This document shows positions 6,890-12,504 of a DNA stretch of 12,908 nt, piece after piece. Numbering within the stretch: position 1 is the first letter of the stretch; each line of letters starts with the position of its first letter. The notes under the pieces were generated by a model, which saw nothing but the letters and a program-made list of their open reading frames with translations, ran no database searches and was not told the origin of the DNA. Origin of the DNA: Nitriliruptoraceae bacterium (GTDB lineage Bacteria > Actinomycetota > Nitriliruptoria > Nitriliruptorales > Nitriliruptoraceae); NCBI GenBank assembly GCA_003554005.1, contig PWEU01000315.1, positions 1-12,908 on the forward strand, given 5' to 3'. Made by a program: the position numbers and the translations under genes.

Positions 6890-7295
6890 CACCGCACCCC
6901 TGGAGAGCTGACCGGGTAGTGCAGCACGGATCGCGTGTTCGGCGTCGACCGTTATCCACAGGCCGGCGATCCGGGAGCCCAGCCGCTCGGGTACCAGCCG
7001 GCCGCGTCGGCGTAGCCTCCATCGGGGGCTCGGCTCGCCGAGCAGTCCGTTGCCGGACTTGTCGGGGTCGAAGGCGCCACACCCATTTGAGCCGAGCGCG
7101 AACCCGACCGTCCCGAGTCCCGTTGCACGAGCGGTCAGATCACGCGTGTTCTCCAGCCCGCGGTCCTCCGGTGGACCGGAGTGAACGGGCTTGGTTGTGA
7201 GGGTCGATCGATGGCCGTAGCGGGCCCTGGATGCCACTCGATCCGGGCCACAACGGCGGTTGCGACCATGTCGGTCGCCCGTTCGTGTGCGGTTG
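6890..7295. other. Gene-poor stretch upstream of the decayed integrase
   Basis: No supportable gene is seen on either strand. The minus-strand integrase frame stays open upstream of its ATG to 7315, but the extra residues are arginine-rich and have no family look. No excisionase helix-turn-helix is recognisable. A single DnaA-box-like TTATCCACA lies at 6952–6960, too little to call an origin. The stretch was probably part of the element whose integrase has decayed. Confidence 0.4.
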
Positions 7296-7327
7296 TTGAC
7301 CTCGATGACAGACAAGGTATCTTGTCT
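7296..7327 (+). promoter_or_regulatory. Near-leaderless promoter with overlapping inverted repeat (operator)
   Basis: TTGACC (7296–7301) and TATCTT (7318–7323) form a good −35/−10 pair with a 16-base spacer. Transcription would start at or within a few bases of the ATG at 7330, giving a leaderless message, which is common in actinobacteria. A perfect inverted repeat AGACAAG-GTAT-CTTGTCT (7310–7327) covers the −10 box. This is the expected place for an operator bound by the downstream helix-turn-helix protein or the pair's complex. Confidence 0.65.
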
Positions 7328-7329
7328 AG

Positions 7330-7566
7330 ATGCGGATAGGTGAGCCGGCCCGGAAGCATGGCGTCAGTGACGCGGACATCCTGCACGCCATCCGCAACTC
7401 GATGCGTTGGGTCGAGGTGGACAACGACCTGACGATGCTGATCGGCGCGGCGACCGATGGCGCGCTCCTGGAGGTCGGCATCCTCGACATCGAAGGTGCC
7501 GACCCCGTGGCCATCCACGCGATGCCGCTGCGGCGGAAGTTCTACCGGTTCCTCTCTGAGGGGTGA
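7330..7566 (+). CDS. Small toxin-like protein of a putative two-gene toxin–antitoxin module
   Basis: This is a 78-residue soluble protein that I cannot assign firmly to a named family. It begins RIGEPARKHGVSDADILHAI and ends AMPLRRKFYRFL. The combination of an N-terminal KHGV-helix, a central strand pair (DLTMLIGAATDGALLEVGIL) and a basic, aromatic C-terminal helix recalls BrnT/RelE-fold ribonuclease toxins. Its size and its partner also fit. The ATG at 7330 sits immediately after the promoter. The stop codon is followed within a few bases by the start of a helix-turn-helix protein, a toxin-first order as in brnT–brnA. Between two broken integrases this pair remains intact, which suits an addiction module. 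Other possibilities are a small regulatory protein or an uncharacterised conserved family. Confidence 0.6.
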   Translation: MRIGEPARKHGVSDADILHAIRNSMRWVEVDNDLTMLIGAATDGALLEVGILDIEGADPVAIHAMPLRRKFYRFLSEG

Positions 7567-7571
7567 TGCTG

Positions 7572-7844
7572 ATGCGACACACAGACGAAGAGATCGAACG
7601 CGCGGCGGAGCGCTTCGAGGAGCTCGCCGAGCAGCTCGACCCCGAGACCGCCAAGGTGTTGGTGACCGAGGACCTGCGCGGGATCGCGGATGCTGCACAG
7701 ACCGTTCGTGAGGACGAGGCACGGTTGCGGGAGGCCGTCGAGGTCGCCCGGGCTCACGGCCGTTCGTGGAACCAGGTCGCGGTCGCGCTCGGGGTGTCGC
7801 GTCAAGCCGCGCGGCAGCGGTTCGCCGACAAGGTGCGGACCTGA
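7572..7844 (+). CDS. Helix-turn-helix partner, putative antitoxin
   Basis: This 90-residue protein has an acidic, helical N-terminal half (DEEIERAAERFEELAEQLDP) and a C-terminal helix-turn-helix at about 63–84 (GRSWNQVAVALGVSRQAARQRF). It probably neutralises the preceding protein and binds the inverted repeat at 7310–7327, as antitoxins do; both roles are inferred. I chose ATG 7572 because GAGGGG (7558–7563) lies eight bases upstream. ATG 7566, overlapping the preceding stop by one base, and GTG 7563 are alternatives. Translation is almost certainly coupled to the upstream gene. The order with the DNA-binding gene second matches several toxin-first modules. Confidence 0.65.
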   Translation: MRHTDEEIERAAERFEELAEQLDPETAKVLVTEDLRGIADAAQTVREDEARLREAVEVARAHGRSWNQVAVALGVSRQAARQRFADKVRT

Positions 7845-8916
7845 GACCGGTGACGGCGACGCCGGAACGTTCTCGGTGCCCGTGACCCTGATGGCGCTCG
7901 CGACGGCCTGGCGGGCCAACCAGGATAAAACGCCCTCATGGTTGGCGCTACTCGCTCGTTGCGCCTGCGTCTCCCCCGCAGTGCGGTCCTCGGCCCGCAG
8001 GATTGGGGTGGCAACGCGGTTGTTCGGTTTCCGCCGGCGAGGTAGTGGGCGATGGCGTAGGTCGCGTGGCGGTTGAGCGCGTGCCGGGAGCGGTCGTAGC
8101 GTCGGGTGGTCTTCGGATCGGCGTGGCGGGCGAAGTCCTGCATGTCGCGTAGCGACACGCCAGCGTCCAGTCCGATGGTGATCGCCGAGTGCCGAAGTCC
8201 GTGAGGGGTGAGGTGCACCGGGATGTCGGCCTCGCGAGCGAGCGTGCCCACGAGGTACTGCACGTTGTAGGCGGTCATCCGCCGACCGGCCCGGTTGAGC
8301 AGCAGCGGGCCGCGGTCCCGGCCGCCGATCGCGACCTCCACGGCCTGGATGGTGGGTGGCGCGAGGGCGACCACGGTGGGCCTAGATCGCCCTTCGTGGT
8401 GGTCAGCTTCAGGGTGTGATGCCATGAGTGGTTGCCGAGATTCTCGACGTTGCACGCGATCAGTTCTCCGCACCGCAGACCGTTGAGTCCGAGCAGCATC
8501 GCGGCTGCCCACCATGCGCCGCCACGGTGCTCGGCGGCGGCGAGCCAGTCGGTGAGTTGATGGCGGGTCAGGCTGGCCGTGGCCGACTCGGTCGGGCGTG
8601 ACGGTCTGCGGATGGTCTCGACCGGGTTGCGGTTGACCAGCTGTTCGCGCACGCACCAGCGGTAGAACGCCGAGACCGCCGAGATCCGTCCAACGATCGT
8701 GTTGGGTGCATTGCCGGCGGTCTTGAGCTCGGCGATGAAGGTCTCGAGCGCTGCGGCGTCGGCGCCGCCGACCGGGTGGTAGCCGTGGTCGTGGCACCAG
8801 TCGAGCCATCGGGTCAGGATGAACCGGTAGTTGGCGCGGGTGCGTGGCGTCCAGTAGCTGGCGAGGAACCGGTCCAGCACCTCCTCGGAGGTCGCACGTG
8901 CTGTGGTGGTGTCCAT
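7802..8916 (-). pseudogene. Tyrosine recombinase (XerC/D-like) broken by a frameshift
   Basis: This is a second site-specific recombinase, unrelated in sequence to the tRNA-adjacent one. From ATG 8916, preceded by GGAGA, about 176 residues give a SAM-like core-binding domain (RFLASYWTPRTRANYRFIL, with NTIVGRISAVSAFYRW) and the first catalytic Arg148 in GLNGLRCGEL. At about 8383–8388 the frame breaks after LTTTKG. It continues one frame over with RPTVVALAPPTIQAVEVAIG, then HGLRHSAIT (His-x-x-Arg), RHADPKTT and the Tyr nucleophile in RRYDRSRH. A single-base deletion explains it. Homology-like sequence ends near AHYLAGG (about 8030). The frame then runs on to 7802, antisense to the putative antitoxin, so the original stop may also be lost. 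All catalytic residues survive, so a sequencing error or recent mutation is possible. Confidence 0.85.
7915..7946. terminator. Hairpin between convergent genes
   Basis: GCCAACCA (7915–7922) and TGGTTGGC (7939–7946) form a perfect eight-base stem with a 16-base loop. It lies 70 bases after the putative antitoxin stop and beyond the conserved end of the convergent recombinase (about 8030). It could terminate both transcripts, though no T-run follows on either strand. Confidence 0.45.
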
Positions 8917-8936
8917 GACATCTCCGATCGACGGAC

Positions 8937-9209
8937 ATGCCAATCACTTCGACCAACTCTCCCTTCAGCAGCAGCAGCCCGGACTTGCGCCGCGAGGAAC
9001 GACGCGAGCGGGAGAGGTGCTTCTCTGAAGTGGCGGATGCTGCGGCTGTGGAGAGGGTTCAGGACGGTTCGCTGGGCGGGCAGCGGTCTTCTCTAGCGTC
9101 GTTCGTGGCCGGTGCGAGCAATCGTGTGGGTGTCCGGAACCCTGAACAGTGGACGGCGTCCAACCTGTTGCCGATATTGCTACGACCAGAGCCAGAGGCG
9201 ACCACGTGA
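8937..9209 (+). CDS. Doubtful small ORF, unrecognised
   Basis: This is a possible 90-residue protein beginning MPITSTNSPFSSSSPDLRRE, with a charged helical stretch (RREERRERERCFSEVADAAAVERV). Its TGA (9207–9209) overlaps the GTG of the next small ORF by four bases, the pattern of translational coupling. There is no clear ribosome site, the third-position G/C bias is weaker than in the housekeeping genes, and I recognise no family. It starts divergently from the broken recombinase, sharing its 20-base upstream region. It may be noncoding. Confidence 0.25.
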   Translation: MPITSTNSPFSSSSPDLRREERRERERCFSEVADAAAVERVQDGSLGGQRSSLASFVAGASNRVGVRNPEQWTASNLLPILLRPEPEATT

Positions 9210-9316
9210 AACGCTTCCGCGCCACCACGGTGAGCTGCGTACTTGGTGCATTGGCCACCTTCGTGCTGTTGATCCCGTCGGGCGGCGGCAGCCTCGATAG
9301 GGCCGAAACAATCTAA
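9206..9316 (+). CDS. Short ORF with a signal-peptide-like segment
   Basis: This is a 36-residue ORF starting at GTG 9206 with AGAGG (9194–9198) seven bases upstream, a well-placed ribosome site. The product has a basic start (KRFRATT), a hydrophobic stretch (VSCVLGALATFVLLIP) and a short polar tail ending at TAA 9314–9316. It could be a small membrane peptide, a leader peptide, or the signal sequence of a larger secreted protein cut short by a stop or by a rearrangement. It sits just where the DNA becomes less GC-rich, which supports a junction. Confidence 0.35.
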   Translation: MKRFRATTVSCVLGALATFVLLIPSGGGSLDRAETI

Positions 9317-9380
9317 ATGTCGGCTTGTACCTAGTGTATCCAGATGCGTACGGCCAGTAACCTAGCTACGGGGGGAAGTT

Positions 9381-9944
9381 GTGATATCTCGTACTTTTGC
9401 CATTCGCTCGCTCAGTTTTCTCGCAGCCGTCATGATGCTCTTGGCACTTCCTGGCGCAGCCCTCGCCCAAGCCGAGAACAGTCCAGATCAAGCGTTCGAT
9501 GATGTTGCCGTTCCATTGCCGACAGATCCAACCCTTCGGGCAGCCCACGAAAGGGGAGAACTCGAACTCATTCTAGTCCCGATGGAGTACGAAGTGACGC
9601 CAGGATCGGACGATGACCTGTCTCCTCAAGGCGTCACTCCGGGAGACTGTGGCTACGCCTTCATGTGGATGTTTAAGCAGGGCAAGAGCATCTACCAGGA
9701 GTGGGGGTTCTTCGACCTTTCGATTCGGGCGACAGCCTATAGCTGGAGCTACTCAGTTGTCGGACCGTCTACATATAGCCGCAACAGATCAGGAGGAGGA
9801 ACGCTCCTTTTTCGCCGAGAATGGACCGGCACTGATGCATACGCTGTTCCCCGGTACGGCTGGCACTACGGAAACGCCAGCCTTACGGCCACCAACGGCA
9901 TCAGTACGTGCAACGGCTATGCCACAGACTCCGTCCGCGTATAG
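9381..9944 (+). CDS. Secreted protein of unknown function
   Basis: This 187-residue protein starts at GTG 9381 behind a GGGGGAAG ribosome site. Residues 1–30 are a classical signal peptide (ISRTFAIRS, then LSFLAAVMMLLALPGAALAQA) with signal peptidase I cleavage likely after Ala29 or Ala31. A low-complexity acidic stretch (32–85) leads to a compact, aromatic-rich domain (about 86–187) that looks all-beta: YSWSYSVVGP, TLLFRREW, WHYGNASLTA. Cys90 and Cys177 bracket this domain and could form one disulphide. I recognise no enzyme motif. The base composition is clearly lower in GC than the housekeeping part (about 55% in 9481–9540 against about 68% in 3061–3120), with codons such as ATA, TCT and ACT near the start, so the gene was probably acquired. 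A hairpin follows the stop. Confidence 0.75.
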   Translation: MISRTFAIRSLSFLAAVMMLLALPGAALAQAENSPDQAFDDVAVPLPTDPTLRAAHERGELELILVPMEYEVTPGSDDDLSPQGVTPGDCGYAFMWMFKQGKSIYQEWGFFDLSIRATAYSWSYSVVGPSTYSRNRSGGGTLLFRREWTGTDAYAVPRYGWHYGNASLTATNGISTCNGYATDSVRV

Positions 9945-9960
9945 ATTGGGTTCTTGTGCT

Positions 9961-9996
9961 GGGGCGGGGACTCCGTCCGCTGGTCCTTCCCGCCCC
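9961..9996 (+). terminator. Terminator-like hairpin after the secreted-protein gene
   Basis: GGGGCGGGGA (9961–9970) pairs with TTCCCGCCCC (9987–9996), giving eight G–C pairs, one G·T and one A–T around a 16-base loop. It begins 16 bases after the stop codon. No T-tract follows, so it may be a GC-rich terminator of the actinobacterial kind. The next gene starts 28 bases later. Confidence 0.6.
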
Positions 9997-10024
9997 TAGG
10001 TTCCTCAATCTGGGAGTCCGTGAA

Positions 10025-10513
10025 GTGAATTCCTCATCCATTGCTTCCTTCTTCAAAGCGGTGCGTGCAGGAAAGCGAGTGCGTAGGCGCGATTCAGACG
10101 GCGTCGAGTCGGATTCAGCTGCAGTCGCCTCGTTGACGGCTGCTGCAGCGTCCTCGCTGCAAGATGTCGGGATAGTTGATGTCGGGATTCGTGGAGACTC
10201 CTGCCTGTCGTGGACCTGGACGCAGCTCGACGCCGATGGTGCAGAGTGGCTGGGCCATCGCCTGCTGCACGCTGCAGATGAAGCTCGGCGATCGCTGGCA
10301 GAGACCCCGAGACGGACGGTGCGACTCCCGAGTGTGCTTGGCCTTTCGGTCGAATCTGCCACAGCGCTGCTTGAGCCGGCAGGCCTTCGCGTCGATGTCA
10401 CTGGAAACACAATCGGGTTCGACCAGCGAGTGGCGCGCCAGGAGCCGCCGGCCGGCGCACCGGTCGCTCCGGAGCGCACTCGGGTAGTCCTCCACGTCGG
10501 CTCGGATAGGTGA
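10025..10513 (+). CDS. Small protein with a single C-terminal PASTA domain
   Basis: This is a 162-residue protein from GTG 10025, supported by GGGAG (10012–10016) eight bases upstream. The frame is open further up to 9908, but that part overlaps the preceding gene. Residues about 98–160 are a PASTA domain (VRLPSVLGLSVESATALLEPAGLRV, then ARQEPPAGAPVAPERTRVVLHV). PASTA domains bind muropeptides or lipid II outside the cell, usually as repeats on Ser/Thr kinases or penicillin-binding proteins. The N-terminal 95 residues are of no known family; they include a basic patch (KAVRAGKRVRRR) and a helix WLGHRLLHAADEARRSLA. No signal peptide or membrane segment is seen, so a solitary PASTA unit would be cytoplasmic unless exported otherwise, which is odd. 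It lies between the secreted-protein gene and an insertion sequence and is probably accessory DNA. Confidence 0.7.
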   Translation: MNSSSIASFFKAVRAGKRVRRRDSDGVESDSAAVASLTAAAASSLQDVGIVDVGIRGDSCLSWTWTQLDADGAEWLGHRLLHAADEARRSLAETPRRTVRLPSVLGLSVESATALLEPAGLRVDVTGNTIGFDQRVARQEPPAGAPVAPERTRVVLHVGSDR

Positions 10514-10680
10514 CCCGGAGGGCACACCTTCGCTTGGTACGCAGACGAGCCCAACTCGGGTGCTTGCCTCGTACGAGCCTGAGTCGACGGACGACCCGGA
10601 CGCCAAGCCCTGCCGACGGCCAAGCCGGGGTTGAACTTTGTAGGGGTGCGCGGGGCGGATTTCGACCGCGAAGTGCTCAG
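10514..10680. other. Intergenic DNA between the PASTA gene and the insertion sequence
   Basis: I see no gene here. It contains a perfect 10-base palindrome CTCGTACGAG (10568–10577) and ends in CTCAG (10676–10680), the left copy of the insertion sequence's target duplication. Before the insertion, this DNA directly followed the stop codon of the minus-strand excisionase gene. Confidence 0.4.
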
Positions 10681-10693
10681 CCTGAATCCACCG
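10681..10693 (+). repeat. Left terminal inverted repeat of the insertion sequence
   Basis: CCTGAATCCACCG; its complement at 12257–12269 matches in 12 of 13 bases. It is bordered outside by the target duplication CTCAG. Confidence 0.9.
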
Positions 10694-10720
10694 ATGTGAA
10701 CGGTCGGGGTTGACGCGAAA

Positions 10721-10782
10721 GTGCCTCCGTAGCGGTCAGAATGGTGGTTCCTACGCCAACCACACCGCCGCAACGGAGGCAC
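10721..10782 (+). promoter_or_regulatory. Long hairpin burying the transposase ribosome binding site
   Basis: GTGCCTCCGT (10721–10730) pairs with ACGGAGGCAC (10773–10782). The stem continues past one A·A mismatch with GCGG/CCGC, and an inner stem GTGGTT/AACCAC (10744–10749 with 10758–10763) closes an eight-base loop. The 3' arm contains GGAGG, the ribosome site for the transposase ATG at 10790. Structures of this type in other insertion sequences block translation from transcripts that read in from outside; that role is inferred here. Confidence 0.6.
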
Positions 10783-10789
10783 CTTCAGG

Positions 10790-12094
10790 ATGCCAGTCTC
10801 GCAGAGCATCGACAGCATCGCGGTGAGGTTCGACGACGAGCGTGCGGTGGCCGATGCGGGCCTGCTGTTGACGGGCACGATGATGGGCCGGCTCGGGCTT
10901 GAGCAGGTGACCGACGAGGCGGTCACGGTCGGCTACCGGTCGGGCCGGAAGCTGGCCACGCTGGTCCACACGCTGGTCGCGTGTGGGGAGTGCATCGACG
11001 ACGTCGCGCTGTTGCGTGCCGTGGCGACCGGACGGGTGCTGGGTCACGACACCGTCGCACCGTCGACAGTGGGGACGTGGCTACGCCAGTTCACCTTCGG
11101 GCACATCCGCCAGCTCGACAAGGTGACCGAGACGATGCTGACCTGCGCCTGGGCTGCAGGGGCGGGCCCGGGTGATGCGCCGATGTTCGTCGACATCTAC
11201 TCCACGGTCTGTGAGGTTCACGGCTACGCCAAGCAAGGTGCCGGTTACGGCTACCCCCACCAGTTCGGTCTGCACCCGCTGCTGGCCACGGGTGCCGGGA
11301 CCGGCGAGGTCCTGCACGGCCGGATGCGCAAAGGCAGCGCCAACACCGGCCGTGGGGCGCAACGGTTCGTGCGCGAAACGATCGGGCGGGTCCGACGTGC
11401 TGGAGCCACGGGAACGCTGATCTTCCGGATGGATGCAGGGTTCTGGTCCTCCAAGGTCATCACCGCGTGCGAGGACCACAGCGCGCAGTTCTCCATCACG
11501 GTGCGCCGAACCACCAAGATCATCGCAGCGATCGACGCCATCGATGATGATGACGCGTGGGTCGACATCGCCTACACCGCCGGTGGCTCCGCCCAAGTCG
11601 CCGAGACCGTCTGGATCGGCTACCGGCTGATCGTGCGTCGCACCCGTATCGAGGACGACCCCAACCTGCCGGCACTGTTCGCGTCCTGGCGCCACCACGC
11701 GTTCGTGACCAACCGCCACGGCGGCGCCGTCGGGCTCGATCAGGACCACCGCGCACACGCCGTGGTCGAACTGGCGATCCGTGACCTCAAGCACGGCACC
11801 GGACTTGTGCACTGCCCCTCGGGAGTGTTCAACGCTAACGCCGCCTGGCTGCTCGCCACTACTCTCGCGCACAACCTGGTCCGCTGGACCCAACTGCTCG
11901 GCACCCCACCCGCCGCCGCACCAGCACCACCCCTATAGGTCGCGAGAACCTTCCGACGCCGGCTGTTGACCATGCCCGGACCGCTCACCCGCAGCGCCCG
12001 ACGGACCACCCTGCACCTGCCCGCACGCTGGCCCTGGCAACAGCCGTTCATCGACACCCTCGAACGACTCCGAGCGCTCCCCGCGACCATGTGA
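10790..12094 (+). pseudogene. IS1380-family transposase interrupted by an in-frame TAG
   Basis: This DDE transposase moves the surrounding element. From ATG 10790, 382 residues are read to TAG 11936–11938. The same frame then continues without another stop for 51 codons to TGA 12092–12094 and encodes the family's conserved C-terminal tail (TTLHLPARWPWQQPFIDTL, RLRALPAT). The full-length protein would be 434 codons including the TAG position, normal for IS1380 transposases. The catalytic triad is visible: Asp135 in MFVDIYSTV, Asp215 in FRMDAGFWS and Glu327 in VVELAIRDLKHGTG. The truncated product keeps the whole catalytic core and loses only the tail, so residual activity cannot be ruled out. 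A GGAGG ribosome site lies nine or so bases before the ATG inside a hairpin. Start and end agree well with the inverted repeats. Confidence 0.88.
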
Positions 12095-12256
12095 CCGGCC
12101 CCGCCCCGCCACCCGCCACCGCGGGCGCGTCACCCTGCCCCGAACACGCGGTTCATGCCGCCCTTCACCTCCGACGGCACCCCGGCGCGCTCCCGCTGAA
12201 GCTCTACCGCCTCGACACCGCCGTCACCCAGCAACGCGCCCCTCACCCGACAAGAA

Positions 12257-12269
12257 CGGTGGATTCAGA
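12257..12269 (-). repeat. Right terminal inverted repeat of the insertion sequence
   Basis: CGGTGGATTCAGA, the counterpart of 10681–10693. It is bordered outside by CTCAG at 12270–12274, the second copy of the target duplication. Confidence 0.9.
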
Positions 12270-12270
12270 C

Positions 12271-12504
12271 TCAGCATTCTAGGACCGCTGACAGGTTGTA
12301 GGTCCAGCCGAGCATGGCGTAGAGCTTGGCGGTGGGGACGAGGAGCCGTCGGCCGATGCGGATGGTGGGGATTTCGCCGCGGGCGACGGCGCGGTAGGCG
12401 GCGGAGCGGCTGATGCCGAGCAGCCGGGCGGCTTCGGGGATGGTCATGGTGGCGGGGTGTGGGGGCTGCGGCGGCTGGGCGGTCAGGGTGGCGGCGGGGT
12501 TCAT
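12271..12504 (-). CDS. Excisionase-type helix-turn-helix DNA-binding protein
   Basis: This 77-residue protein carries a MerR/Xis-like winged helix domain (PF12728-type, 'helix-turn-helix domain, excisionase family'): MTIPEAARLLGISRSAAYRA, then VARGEIPTIRIGRRLLVPTAKL, at about residues 20–62. Such proteins bend attachment-site DNA and steer an integrase towards excision, or act as small regulators. The start ATG 12504 is strongly supported by AGGAGG six bases upstream. Its TGA (positions 12271–12273 on the plus strand) lies entirely within the CTCAG target duplication of the neighbouring insertion sequence, so the insertion left the protein unchanged. Normally an integrase gene follows in the same direction. 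Here the insertion sequence and then the PASTA gene region follow, so the gene is an orphan unless it served one of the broken recombinases. Confidence 0.82.
   Translation of the reverse strand: MNPAATLTAQPPQPPHPATMTIPEAARLLGISRSAAYRAVARGEIPTIRIGRRLLVPTAKLYAMLGWTYNLSAVLEC

Larger units (their letters stand above)
10681..12269 (+). mobile_element. IS1380-family insertion sequence, complete, with 5-bp target duplication
   Basis: The element spans 1589 bases. The ends are inverted repeats: left CCTGAATCCACCG (10681–10693), right CGGTGGATTCAGA (12257–12269), 12 of 13 matching, with the outermost base differing. Directly outside both ends is CTCAG (10676–10680 and 12270–12274), a 5-base target duplication, in the range known for IS1380 elements. 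Inside are one transposase gene, a hairpin leader (10721–10782), and about 160 noncoding bases before the right end. The intact target duplication shows a fairly recent insertion. The transposase contains a premature stop, so this copy may now be immobile on its own. Confidence 0.92.

Noticed and set aside
6952..6960. TTATCCACA, a DnaA-box match
   Set aside because: It is a single copy with no AT-rich region, further boxes or replication gene nearby.
8383..8388. Programmed frameshift in the second recombinase
   Set aside because: There is no slippery heptamer or downstream pseudoknot candidate at the break; a simple one-base loss is more likely.
9908..10024. N-terminal extension of the PASTA protein from ATG 9908
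   Set aside because: It overlaps the end of the secreted-protein gene and runs through the terminator-like hairpin. GTG 10025 has a well-placed ribosome site.
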